Source: a virus | Length of the DNA: 39,275 nt | Strand: one strand, 5' to 3' | Virus record (IMG/VR): IMGVR_UViG_3300049427_000018 | Span: 1 to 39,275 of that record | In this document: one piece after another, positions 31,055 to 38,904 of the stretch | How the letters are laid out: each line of letters opens with the position of its first letter | How positions within the stretch are numbered: the stretch's first letter is position 1 | Program-made: the position numbers and the translations under genes | Notes under the pieces: generated by a model | The model's database searches: none | What the model was told of the DNA's origin: nothing | The model's input: only the letters and a program-made list of their open reading frames with translations

Positions 31055-32191
31055 TTGGCTAATAAAATACAAGTAAGAAGAGGTGTAAAGGCTATCTTGC
31101 CCACACTAGAGGCGGGTGAATTAGGGTACACCACAGATACAAAAGAGCTATTCATAGGGAATTCATCGGGCGGAAATACTCAAATCCCAAGCATTGACAC
31201 GCTTGTTGATGGAGTATTAAGACAAGCGATTATTAATGGTAATTTTGATATATGGCAGAGGGGAACGAGTTTTACATACCCAGGAGCAGCTGCCGCCTAT
31301 ACGGCTGACCGATGGTTTGTGGTCCGGAATGGAACAGGGAATTCAACAACAGTATCCAGACAAGCATTTGCTAATGGTCAAGCAGATGTTCCTAATAACC
31401 CCAAGTATTATCTACGATGTGAAACTACGGTTGCGGGTACGGGGCAAACGTATAATGCTTTATTTCAGCCTATTGAATCCGTTGCTAGTTTTGCCGGAGG
31501 GAAAGCATCTTTTAGTTTTTGGGCAAAGTCCAATGCCGCAAGGACAATTTCTGTGGATGTAGCACAAGTATTTGGAGCTGGAGGATCGGCTTCGTGGCAA
31601 TCGTCGCCGGTTTCTATAAGTCTAACAACGGCATGGAAAAAATTCAGCGTTACATTTGATTTACCAAGCATCTCAGGAAAAGCGATTGGAGCAAATGATT
31701 ATGTATGGTTTGAATTTAATCTGCCTATAAATACTGTTTCGACCGTAGACATAGCCCAAGTCCAGGTCAATGCAGGAGAAACAGCAATGCCATTTCAACT
31801 AAGATCATTCGCTGAAGAGCTAGCATTGTGTCAGCGGTACTACGAAAAGAGCTATGATTATAACGTCTCACCCGGCACAGCAAGTTCATTGTCGGGAATA
31901 CAACTCTTTGCCGTCCCATCTAACACAATTTCATCAACACAAAGATATGGGGTTACTACGTATAAGGTAAGAAAAAGAATATCTCCCACTGTTACGATAT
32001 ACCCCTTCACCACACCAAGTAACACTGGTAGGGTATCATCTAACGCAGGTACTGATTTAGGGGCAAACTCGGGTAGAGTTACTCCTCTTAGTGGCGAAAG
32101 TTCACTGGTGGTCGACAACGGGGCGGGCGGTTCATTGACAACGATTGATCAAGCGATAGTATTCCACTACACAGCAGATGCCGAGTTATAA
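31055..32191 (+). CDS. Tail fibre with carbohydrate-binding-like domain
   Basis: The product is 378 residues, starting at TTG 31055 after AGGAGGCGAGG. A fibre N terminus (VRRGVKAILPTLEAGELGYT) is followed by IINGNFDIWQRGTSFTYPG, TADRW and a roughly 130-residue beta-sandwich (KASFSFWAKSNAARTISV) like carbohydrate-binding modules, then a C-terminal tip. This is likely a receptor-binding protein. Confidence 0.8.
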   Translation: MANKIQVRRGVKAILPTLEAGELGYTTDTKELFIGNSSGGNTQIPSIDTLVDGVLRQAIINGNFDIWQRGTSFTYPGAAAAYTADRWFVVRNGTGNSTTVSRQAFANGQADVPNNPKYYLRCETTVAGTGQTYNALFQPIESVASFAGGKASFSFWAKSNAARTISVDVAQVFGAGGSASWQSSPVSISLTTAWKKFSVTFDLPSISGKAIGANDYVWFEFNLPINTVSTVDIAQVQVNAGETAMPFQLRSFAEELALCQRYYEKSYDYNVSPGTASSLSGIQLFAVPSNTISSTQRYGVTTYKVRKRISPTVTIYPFTTPSNTGRVSSNAGTDLGANSGRVTPLSGESSLVVDNGAGGSLTTIDQAIVFHYTADAEL

Positions 32192-32201
32192 GGAGGATAA
32201 C

Positions 32202-32597
32202 ATGAGCGGATACAAACATTATATAAGAACGAATGAAGCCGGGATGATCATCTACGGCTTTTCTTCTGCCTTCGAACAGCCATTGGAGACGGATTACCTC
32301 TATGCAGAGGAAGCGCCACGCCATTTTCACGAGTCATTTGCGGAGCCGTTAACAAATGAGCGTGGGCAGTATCGTTTTAAAGTGATTGACGCTGAATTCA
32401 TCGCACGGTCACAAGAAGAACTTGATGCAGAATGGCAGCAACAACCGCCGTCACCGCCGACTGAGTTAGATCTAATCGGCGCACAATTAATCCAGCGCGA
32501 ACTTGAAGCGCTGGAGCTTCGCGCAGAGAATCAAATGTTGGGTGTGCAGCTTGTTGGTCTGGAACTAAGATTGTTTCAACTGGAAGGAGGTGTTTAA
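32202..32597 (+). CDS. XkdW-like/tail accessory protein
   Basis: The product is 131 residues, starting at ATG 32202 after AAGGAGGATAAC. The N terminus (YKHYIRTNEAGMIIYGFSSA) is mixed alpha/beta, a PPSPPTE linker follows, and the C-terminal helix (LIGAQLIQRELEALELR) could form a coil. The place directly before an XkdX gene matches PBSX XkdW; sequence similarity is not certain. Confidence 0.6.
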   Translation: MSGYKHYIRTNEAGMIIYGFSSAFEQPLETDYLYAEEAPRHFHESFAEPLTNERGQYRFKVIDAEFIARSQEELDAEWQQQPPSPPTELDLIGAQLIQRELEALELRAENQMLGVQLVGLELRLFQLEGGV

Positions 32598-32599
32598 GC

Positions 32600-32737
32600 G
32601 TGTCAGATTTTGAACGGATTAAATATTACTACTCTAAAGGCTGGGCCAAGAAGTCTCAAGTTGCACAGTACACGGTATACGGCGTCATCACATCGGAGGA
32701 ATACACCCTAATTACAGGTGAAACCTATCAGGTATAA
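32600..32737 (+). CDS. XkdX-like protein
   Basis: GTG 32600, 12 bases after AAGGAGG, opens 45 codons: MSDFERIKYYYSKGWAKKSQ then VAQYTVYGVITSEEY and ITGETY. The (K)YY..G......VA.YV..G.IT.EEY..ITGE.Y pattern is the XkdX family signature of PBSX-like phages, a small tail-region protein of unknown detailed function. Confidence 0.82.
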   Translation: MSDFERIKYYYSKGWAKKSQVAQYTVYGVITSEEYTLITGETYQV

Positions 32738-32742
32738 CATTC

Positions 32743-32779
32743 ATGCAGCTCTATTAAATCGGGGCTGCATCTTTTTTTT
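32743..32779 (+). terminator. Intrinsic terminator after xkdX
   Basis: ATGCAGC / GCTGCAT (7 bp), 14-base loop, C, then TTTTTTTT. It separates the fibre block from the tail-lysin gene. Confidence 0.75.
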
Positions 32780-32791
32780 GGAGGGATTTCC

Positions 32792-34918
32792 ATGCTGAAG
32801 GTCTTTGATAAGAATTTGCTTCAACAAGGCGTATTGCCGGATGCTATGGATGTTCAGCGAACGAGGCGACTTAATAGCGATTATGAGCTAACCTTGACCC
32901 TTCCAATGATTAGCGAGGATTACGACAAGATACAGATCAAAGGCCATGTTCAGGACGAAAGAGGTCAGTATTACGTCATTAACGATCGATCGCGGAAGCG
33001 GGACGGAATGAAGCGGCTTGTGCAGTTTGACTGCATGCATGTCATGTTTAAACTATCGGACATAAAATTTCCGTATGCATCCTACATGGAGGAAGGCTTT
33101 GGCGTTAATATAGCAACGCTACTGAATACGATCTCGGCAGCTTCTGGCGGCAAATTTTCTTTTACGTTAGATGACACGTTTGAGTTAATGGATGTAAAGG
33201 ACTTTGGTCGAGGGAATTGCTTGCAGGCGCTCAATAAGGTCATAGAGATCTACGGCTGCGAGATTGAGCCGGATAACTTTGTCATTCATATTAAAAAGAA
33301 AATCGGTATGGATCGCGGTCTGCAATACCGGTATCAGAAGAATATCATCAACGTCAATTTCAAAGACAGCTCCAGAACGCTTGCAACGCGGATGTTTGCT
33401 CAAATGAAAGACGGACGAACATTTATAGGCTTGGCAGCATCAAATCTCACTAACGAGGAATATGCCCTATTAAATGCGGTGCCGGGCGCAATCGTAAACG
33501 GAGTAATTAAAGTAAACTATCTCATTTCTCCGTATGTCGGATACTGGTCCAATACGACGAACACCTATTTCGACAATGAAATCATCAATCAGGATATTGA
33601 AGATCCAATTGAATTGTTGAAAGCTACTCGCAAGGCGCTAAGAGAAAATGAAGTCCCGGCACTGGATGTCATGATCAGCGCTGCTGATTTGCATAAGATC
33701 GACGATGAGGAGCCTGAGATTCACTTAGGCGATACGGTAGCCATGTACGATGCTGGCATGCAGATCAACGGCATAACAGCCAGAGCAATGGAAGTCGTGG
33801 AATATCCCTTTGAATTAAATAAGCATCCAGACGTAAAACTGGCCAATTATTTTTTGCGGGATTACATGGATATCATCGCAGACTTGGACAAGTCAAAGCA
33901 GAGCGTTGATAACATCATTAGCGGCGGCAAAGTGCGGACGGCAGTTTTTGAATCATTTGCAGCTCAGGCTATCACAGATATCAATAATTCGAAAACGGAA
34001 ATAAGCTATCCCGTTGATGGCGGAATTCTAATGAGAGAAAAAACCAATCCATTGGAACAGGTACGACTTACTTCTAAAGGAATCGGGGTATCGACGGATG
34101 GATGGCAAACGGTTGAAGCAGCTATAACAGCGAAAGGGATTTTGGCTCCAAAGGTCATAGGGACGTTAGGTAACTTCGTCGATATGGAAATCGGGATCGG
34201 TAACAATGTCTTCAAAGCGAATCAAAGCGGCATCCATTTAGGGCATCAGGTTTTGGGTAGTGCCCCGTTCCGCGTGAACATGGCCGGAGATTTTGTCGCT
34301 AATAAGGCAACAATAACAGGAGAAGTACATGCAACAAGTGGAAGTTTCTCAGGTGATATACAAGCCTATGGAACCATAACAGGCGGTACGCTTACAGGAG
34401 CCAAGATCCAAACTAGGCCGGCAGGGCAGTATCCGCGAGCAGAAATGAATAGTGTCGATAATTTGTTTGGTGCATACGCTTCAGCTACCAGGTACATTAA
34501 CATTTTAGCAAATGATTCAGGCGATCCACTTCTTTATTTTAATAATGCTTCTAATCTAGTAAGGATCGCCTTGATTAATGACGCATTTTCTATCGGTGCA
34601 TTTGCTAAAATGGTGCTTGCATCTACAGGTGAACTTTCAATCGGCGCAACAGGGGCTGGGTCCAATATACGAATTACTCCCGAAAATGGGAAGGTTATAT
34701 TCCCCTCATGGGACTCAATATATTCTACATTGGAATTCAAGACGCTGAAACATGCACTAGACGCTAAATCTAATTCAGGTGTTTCAACAAGTCTATCTGG
34801 CGGACATAATCACGGTATTCCAGATGGGGCGAGACTTGCAATAGTTAATAGTTCGGGAGTCGTAACAGGAAGTGTTATTTGGTCCATTGCTGCTAACCAT
34901 AGCCATGCCCAAAATTGA
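32792..34918 (+). CDS. Tail-associated protein (Tal / prophage tail endopeptidase-like)
   Basis: The product is 708 residues, starting after TTTGGAGGG. The first ~380 residues have the Prophage_tail/Tal pattern (TRRLNSDYELTLTLPMISED; GHVQDERGQYYVINDRSR; DRGLQYRYQKNIINVNF; AMEVVEYPFELNKHP). The C-terminal half is fibre-like, and the tip has SLSGGHNHGIPDGARLA and AANHSHAQN, with His-x-His elements as in metal-binding fibre tips. Tal sits at the tail tip and contacts the host. No canonical peptidase motif is obvious, so enzyme activity is uncertain. Confidence 0.82.
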   Translation: MLKVFDKNLLQQGVLPDAMDVQRTRRLNSDYELTLTLPMISEDYDKIQIKGHVQDERGQYYVINDRSRKRDGMKRLVQFDCMHVMFKLSDIKFPYASYMEEGFGVNIATLLNTISAASGGKFSFTLDDTFELMDVKDFGRGNCLQALNKVIEIYGCEIEPDNFVIHIKKKIGMDRGLQYRYQKNIINVNFKDSSRTLATRMFAQMKDGRTFIGLAASNLTNEEYALLNAVPGAIVNGVIKVNYLISPYVGYWSNTTNTYFDNEIINQDIEDPIELLKATRKALRENEVPALDVMISAADLHKIDDEEPEIHLGDTVAMYDAGMQINGITARAMEVVEYPFELNKHPDVKLANYFLRDYMDIIADLDKSKQSVDNIISGGKVRTAVFESFAAQAITDINNSKTEISYPVDGGILMREKTNPLEQVRLTSKGIGVSTDGWQTVEAAITAKGILAPKVIGTLGNFVDMEIGIGNNVFKANQSGIHLGHQVLGSAPFRVNMAGDFVANKATITGEVHATSGSFSGDIQAYGTITGGTLTGAKIQTRPAGQYPRAEMNSVDNLFGAYASATRYINILANDSGDPLLYFNNASNLVRIALINDAFSIGAFAKMVLASTGELSIGATGAGSNIRITPENGKVIFPSWDSIYSTLEFKTLKHALDAKSNSGVSTSLSGGHNHGIPDGARLAIVNSSGVVTGSVIWSIAANHSHAQN

Positions 34919-34959
34919 GTGATATACTAGACTCAAAATTTGGGAAATGAGGTCGGATT

Positions 34960-35496
34960 ATGAAAAGGGTTGTCATCGCATTTGTAGCAGGGGCGCTACT
35001 CATGGCATCGGGGCAAGTTTTAGCAGATAGTGTATCCAAAATCGGTAAGAAAATCGATAGTGAGGCTAAGGTTATTCTTAACGGAAAGCAACTAAGCAAT
35101 GCTGTGATCAGCGAAGGAAAGAGCTATGCGCCGGTTCGCGATATTGCAGAGGCATTAGGAGCTTCAGCTTCCTATACAAAGGGCGTGATTACGATAGAAA
35201 AAGCAATGACTGATGACGCAGAAATTTTAAAGATCGAGAAACTAGCATCTCTTAATAAAAACAAAAGTTTGTTGATCGAGGAAAAGAATAGTCGTACTAC
35301 GGCCAACCAAAACATGAAAGCAGATAATGTAAAAGCACAAGAGGAAATGGACAAAATTGTTCAAGAATGGGCCAAGGAGTCTTATCGAAGCAGAATATCA
35401 AGCAATAACGCAGGCATTGCTACTAATGAAAAGCGCATCGCCGAAATTACTGCGGAAGTAGCAACAATCGATGCTGAAATAGCATCAATAAAATAA
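34960..35496 (+). CDS. Secreted stalk-domain (copper amine oxidase N-terminal-like) protein
   Basis: This is a 178-residue protein. A signal peptide (MKRVVIAFVAGALLMASGQV then LADS) precedes ILNGKQLSN..ISEGKSYAPVRDIAEAL and KGVITIEK. This is the stalk-domain pattern (L-x-VPVR-x-(I/V)-AEALGA) common in secreted Paenibacillus proteins. The rest is a Lys/Glu/Asn coiled coil. GAGG is before ATG 34960. It stands between Tal and the lysis genes, so it may be a moron altering the lysogen's surface or a late gene. Confidence 0.75.
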   Translation: MKRVVIAFVAGALLMASGQVLADSVSKIGKKIDSEAKVILNGKQLSNAVISEGKSYAPVRDIAEALGASASYTKGVITIEKAMTDDAEILKIEKLASLNKNKSLLIEEKNSRTTANQNMKADNVKAQEEMDKIVQEWAKESYRSRISSNNAGIATNEKRIAEITAEVATIDAEIASIK

Positions 35497-35500
35497 TCCG

Positions 35501-35532
35501 AAGAGTCGTCCATTGGGCGACTCTTTTACTTT
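35501..35532 (+). terminator. Intrinsic terminator after the stalk-domain gene
   Basis: AAGAGTCG / CGACTCTT (8 bp), 9-base loop, followed by TTACTTT. Confidence 0.65.
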
Positions 35533-35547
35533 AAAGGAGTGTTTGAA

Positions 35548-35754
35548 ATGGCAGAGGTTAAGAAGAAGCTCGAAATAACTGTAGATATCGATAAACCAAT
35601 CGACGAAATCAAGGAGTGCATTATCTCGATTTCCATATTCCACGGTGCGCAGCAAATAGAAATATTGAAAGAAATCGAAATTTGGCTCGGTAAGACGATC
35701 GAGGATGCAGAATCAAAAAAACAAATTCAAGATGTACCACAAGGATCTGAGTAA
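35548..35754 (+). CDS. Small hypothetical protein before holin
   Basis: The product is 68 residues, starting at ATG 35548 after AAAGGAG. It is charged (KKKLEITVDIDKPIDEIKEC, EILKEIEIWLGKTIED), acidic and helical, with no TM. Being next to holin, it may be a small lysis accessory, but no family is recognised. Confidence 0.6.
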   Translation: MAEVKKKLEITVDIDKPIDEIKECIISISIFHGAQQIEILKEIEIWLGKTIEDAESKKQIQDVPQGSE

Positions 35755-35770
35755 TCAGGTCCTTTTATTA
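35741..35770 (+). terminator. Terminator hairpin overlapping the stop
   Basis: AAGGATCTGA-GTAA-TCAGGTCCTT (10 bp, one wobble), followed by TTATTAT. The loop is the TAA stop plus one base. Confidence 0.6.
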
Positions 35771-35815
35771 TGTCAGTTATAGAAAATATATAGAAAATTG
35801 AGGGGATGAACATCA

Positions 35816-36307
35816 ATGTTTAAGCAATGGCTAACGGTAGATGTAACGGAAGGAAGGGCAATTGCAGCGATAATAGGGGCCGCACTAGCTCCTTGGGTAT
35901 CTTTGATTTACGGGAATGGTCGGTTAATACCTATATTGCTTTTAATTGTTGTAATTGGTTTGGACTGGGTAACGGGTATTTCAGCAGCATTGAAAGATAC
36001 AACATTTTCAAGTGAATACGGATTGAGGCAAGGAGTGCCCCGTACCATGTTTCTTTTGTCGCTTCCGGCGCTGGCTAATCTTTTGGATGCAATGCTCGGT
36101 GTACCTGGTTTACTGTTTTACGCAATTACGCTTGGCATCATATATCACACATGGCAATCGTTAACGGCCAACGCCTACCGTGCTGGTTGGGGGAAATGGA
36201 TACCACAATCAGTGATGTCGCATATCGAGTCAGAGCTTAAAAACAAAGTGGATCGCGCTAGCAAAACCAAGACTGCTCCAAAAGGGGGAAATGAGGATGC
36301 CGATTAA
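35816..36307 (+). CDS. Phage holin (toxin-secretion/lysis holin family)
   Basis: The product is 163 residues. Hydrophobic stretches are IAAIIGAALAPWVSLIYG, LIPILLLIVVIGLDWVTGI, MFLLSLPALANLLDAML and LLFYAITLGIIYHTW; WVTGI.AALK.....EYGLRQG is the TIGR01593/Phage_holin_4-type signature. Holins perforate the membrane to release the lysin. The stop overlaps the amidase start by 11 bases. Confidence 0.88.
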   Translation: MFKQWLTVDVTEGRAIAAIIGAALAPWVSLIYGNGRLIPILLLIVVIGLDWVTGISAALKDTTFSSEYGLRQGVPRTMFLLSLPALANLLDAMLGVPGLLFYAITLGIIYHTWQSLTANAYRAGWGKWIPQSVMSHIESELKNKVDRASKTKTAPKGGNEDAD

Positions 36308-37031
36308 TTATGTAATTAATTACATTCCAAAAGGAACGGCAAACAACCGCCGTCCCGCGAAAGCTATGGCAGCAACATCAATCACAATCCATAATACAGG
36401 CAATCCAAGCAGTACCGCCAAAAACGAAAGGGCATGGCTTACAAATTCGACGAATGCCCGAACAGCCTCATTTCATATCGTGGTTGACGAGCAGGAGGCA
36501 ATTGAATGTTTGCCATTAACCGAACACGCTTGGCATTCTGGCGATGGCAGCGGAGCTGCGAGCGGAAACCGAACTTCAATAGGGATCGAGATTTGCGAGA
36601 GTGGCGACTATGCTAAGACGCTGATAAATGCGGTCGAGTTAGTAGCCAGTATGCTTAAGCAACGAGGATGGGGCGTTGATCGGCTAAAGCGTCATTATGA
36701 TTGGTCCGGCAAGATATGTCCACGACTTATGTATGATGATGGCAAATGGACTGGGTGGACGGTATTCAAGCAAATGGTCGCTGCGCAAATGCAGCCAAAC
36801 ATAGAGGAGGGTCAACCAATGACAGCTTCAGAAAGAAAGGCATTTGAAACCTTAGAAAAAACAGTGAAAGATCAAGGAAAACAGCTGGAAGAGTTGAAGC
36901 AACTTGTACCGGCTCCAGCATGGTTTGGCAAAGAATTTATAAACGTGGATCTAGGTAGTCTTATACATGATCCTAACTTTACCGTTGAAGGCTGGCGTAC
37001 ACTGGCTGTTTCATTGCGCACATTAAAATAG
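36297..37031 (+). CDS. N-acetylmuramoyl-L-alanine amidase (endolysin, Amidase_2)
   Basis: The product is 244 residues. The zinc/catalytic set is H32 (ITIHNTGN), E98 (GIEIC), H133 (KRHYDW) and C141 (KICPRL), typical of Amidase_2. ATG 36297 is 8 bases after AAAGGGGG. A coiled-coil linker (KDQGKQLEELKQL) leads to a C-terminal segment that ends VEGWRTLAVSLRTLK, possibly a wall-binding end. It cleaves peptidoglycan after holin release. Confidence 0.92.
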   Translation: MPINYVINYIPKGTANNRRPAKAMAATSITIHNTGNPSSTAKNERAWLTNSTNARTASFHIVVDEQEAIECLPLTEHAWHSGDGSGAASGNRTSIGIEICESGDYAKTLINAVELVASMLKQRGWGVDRLKRHYDWSGKICPRLMYDDGKWTGWTVFKQMVAAQMQPNIEEGQPMTASERKAFETLEKTVKDQGKQLEELKQLVPAPAWFGKEFINVDLGSLIHDPNFTVEGWRTLAVSLRTLK

Positions 37032-37034
37032 AAA

Positions 37035-37077
37035 AGAGCCTACTGACCATAGAGGTTGGTAGGCTCTATTTCTATTT
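37035..37077 (+). terminator. Terminator after the lysis genes
   Basis: AGAGCCTACTGACC / GGTTGGTAGGCTCT (14 bp, two wobbles), loop ATAGA, then ATTTCTATTTT. It ends the late operon. Confidence 0.8.
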
Positions 37078-37148
37078 TCCCAAGCGATTGGGATTTTAAT
37101 ATTCAATAGAACTGGTTTTGACATCGTATTTGTGTATTCAAACGAAAA

Positions 37149-38039
37149 TCAGTCAAAAAGAACGGTTCTCAGAGATTGGATTGTATCAGAAGTGTCATTA
37201 ATTGCATCTATAAGAAGCTGACGTTTTACTTCCCAAAGTTGGTCTTCAGATGATTGATTTCTAAGCATGCGTACAACAACCTGTGCAGCACTAACTTTAC
37301 CGCGAAGGAGTTCGTCTCGAAGTGTTTTCAAGGTATCCAAATCGGGTAAAATCTCGCTATTAGGTTGGGCTGGTCCTAGCTCTTTCACAATAGATGTATA
37401 GTCATGTACAGCATGATCCCCGTATCTCACAATTCGTTTCACTTTATCCTCCGTCAATTCATGGATCTCATTACCCTCGTCACCTAAAATACGAAACAGC
37501 TCCAGTTTACCAAGATATGCTGCTTCATAATCCAGCCTGAAGTCTTTGAGATAATACTTAAATCCATCAGGAGTGAGAAGGTAATTAACTTTTGACCAAT
37601 CAACTCCAGTAAAGGTTACAGTTCCCCAGCGGTTTGATTTTATGCCTAGCGCTTCTTTAATCGCACTCTGCAAGAGCTGGGAAAAATTCAGTCCGGCATC
37701 CTCGCCTGTTTCTTTTAACCATTTTGGCATAGTACAGTTCTTTGTAACTGCTTTATTGGCAGCTTCCTCGCGATATGGAGGGAGAAAGACGTCAACGAAC
37801 ACAATCCGATCAGATGGATCTAAATTATCTATTACGTCGGGTTCAGATGGAGAAGGTGGTTGCCAGCCTCTTTCTTCAAGTTCAAGTATTCGGCTAATTA
37901 GCATTTCTTTAGCCTTACGAACGCCATCAACAACATCATCAGTAACAATTCCAGTGCCAGGGAAATCCGGGAAATATAATCCATAGCCGCCATCCGAAGC
38001 CTTTTCAACCACAACTGGATAGATAAAATTATTTGTCAT
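37149..38039 (-). CDS. hicB-like: HicB-like antitoxin with a long C-terminal extension
   Basis: The product is 296 residues. ATG 38039 has GAGGAG 10 bases upstream; GTG 38048 is 3 bases from that site. The N-terminal ~135 residues form a HicB: YPVVVEKASDGGYGLYFPDF (partial RNase-H-like fold), V.FLPPYREEAANKAV, and a MPKWLKETGEDAGLNFSQLL helix like the DNA-binding end of HicB. The remaining ~160 residues are of unknown family. Ordinary HicB proteins are usually about 80-150 residues. Downstream of hicA in one leftward operon. Confidence 0.78.
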   Translation of the reverse strand: MTNNFIYPVVVEKASDGGYGLYFPDFPGTGIVTDDVVDGVRKAKEMLISRILELEERGWQPPSPSEPDVIDNLDPSDRIVFVDVFLPPYREEAANKAVTKNCTMPKWLKETGEDAGLNFSQLLQSAIKEALGIKSNRWGTVTFTGVDWSKVNYLLTPDGFKYYLKDFRLDYEAAYLGKLELFRILGDEGNEIHELTEDKVKRIVRYGDHAVHDYTSIVKELGPAQPNSEILPDLDTLKTLRDELLRGKVSAAQVVVRMLRNQSSEDQLWEVKRQLLIDAINDTSDTIQSLRTVLFD

Positions 38040-38095
38040 TTTAAACACACTCCTCGATATTATTAGGAGGTAAGAGGTTTGAGAAAAGCCCGGGG

Positions 38096-38311
38096 TTAGA
38101 AGCTAACCCCGGAAGTCTTTTCAATGTTCTTTAATGTGCCTTTCGGAACTACTTGGCCTGAACGATGGAAGCTTATGTCAGCGAATCGGGTGTTATCCGT
38201 TTTGTGTATGTAGCGTTGGTGGCTAGATTTCGGATTATGATTTGCTGATTTTATGAATCCTGCTTGCTTCAAGCCTTGTAATACATCTCTTGTTGTGACT
38301 TGTTTTCCCAA
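38096..38311 (-). CDS. hicA-like: HicA-like mRNA interferase toxin
   Basis: The product is 71 residues, starting at TTG 38311 after AAAGGAGGT. VLQGLKQAGF, KSSHQRYIH (catalytic His in the SxH region) and VVPKGTLKNIEKTSG fit HicA, a double-stranded-RNA-binding-like mRNA interferase. It is transcribed before hicB from a promoter with a palindromic operator. The pair is a type II toxin-antitoxin module near the phage's right end, likely for stability or defence. Confidence 0.85.
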   Translation of the reverse strand: MGKQVTTRDVLQGLKQAGFIKSANHNPKSSHQRYIHKTDNTRFADISFHRSGQVVPKGTLKNIEKTSGVSF

Positions 38312-38337
38312 CCTCGTTACCTCCTTTCTATATACTT

Positions 38338-38366
38338 ATTATAACACGCATCATTATGCGTGTAAA
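38338..38366 (-). promoter_or_regulatory. hicAB promoter
   Basis: On the minus strand TTTACA (38366-38361), a 17-base spacer and TATAAT (38343-38338). The spacer holds most of the palindrome ACACGCAT-N4-ATGCGTGT. Confidence 0.8.
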
Positions 38367-38393
38367 CAAATAAATACGCGTAATAATACGCAT
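38344..38393. promoter_or_regulatory. HicB-like operator cluster
   Basis: ACACGCAT-CATT-ATGCGTGT (38344-38363) is a perfect 8-bp palindrome. Further upstream of the promoter, ATACGCG (38374-38380) and ACGCAT (38388-38393) form extra half-sites. The pattern fits autorepression by HicB. Confidence 0.55.
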
Positions 38394-38414
38394 CAAGTGT
38401 TTCCTTTCTATTCA

Positions 38415-38443
38415 TTTACAAACAAACGTTCGCATAATATAAT
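38415..38443 (+). promoter_or_regulatory. Sigma-A promoter of the SOS operon
   Basis: TTTACA (38415-38420), a 17-base spacer, perfect TATAAT (38438-38443). Confidence 0.75.
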
Positions 38444-38458
38444 GAGAACAAATATTCG
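38419..38458. promoter_or_regulatory. Two LexA boxes in the SOS promoter
   Basis: CAAAC-AAAC-GTTCG (38419-38432) and AGAAC-AAAT-ATTCG (38445-38458) match CGAAC-N4-GTTCG at 9 and 8 of 10 positions. They flank the -10 and explain induction by DNA damage. Confidence 0.65.
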
Positions 38459-38474
38459 TATTGGAGTGAGGGGC

Positions 38475-38669
38475 ATGATTGATAAGTATATAGGTCGGAC
38501 AGTTCAGATTATTTATAACGACCGCAATCGCAACATTTCAATCCGCACCATACATGTCAGGTCGATACGGGATGGACGAGTAAAAGCATACTGTTATACG
38601 GCTAATGCCCCTCGCGTATTTAGCATGTCGAACATCATTGATGTGGAGTTGATTAAACAGAATGCTTGA
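38475..38669 (+). CDS. SOS-operon small protein (YolD-operon-associated)
   Basis: The product is 64 residues, starting after GGAGTGAGGGG. The sequence MIDKYIGRTVQIIYNDRNRN then TIHVRSIRDGRVKAYC and APRVFSMSNIIDVELI is like the small beta-barrel (WYL-like) proteins that I recall in Paenibacillus operons beside YolD and UvrX-type polymerases. The stop overlaps the next start by 8 bases. Role in SOS response inferred from promoter and neighbours. Confidence 0.65.
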   Translation: MIDKYIGRTVQIIYNDRNRNISIRTIHVRSIRDGRVKAYCYTANAPRVFSMSNIIDVELIKQNA

Positions 38670-38904
38670 TGATACTACACGAAAAATATTGACGGTCATT
38701 TTTAATGTATATCGTGACAATCCCTCAATAATAGATGTTGCTTATATTAGTCATAAGTCACAAAGAACTGAGGATCAAGTAAAGGAATCGATAAACATTT
38801 TAGTCAAAGAGGGTTTGATACTTTGGGATCAGCAGAACAATACATTCAAAGTGTTATATAACCGAATCGAGAATAAGCCAGTTGTGTGGCGAGGTTGGAA
38901 CTAG
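38662..38904 (+). CDS. Winged-helix DNA-binding protein of the SOS operon
   Basis: This is an 80-residue winged helix: TTRKILTVIFNVYRDNPSII, then SHKSQRTEDQVKESINILVK and GLILWDQQNNTF. Its start overlaps the preceding gene, and its stop TAG shares a base with the GTG of the YolD gene. Probably a regulator; the target is unknown. Confidence 0.68.
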   Translation: MLDDTTRKILTVIFNVYRDNPSIIDVAYISHKSQRTEDQVKESINILVKEGLILWDQQNNTFKVLYNRIENKPVVWRGWN

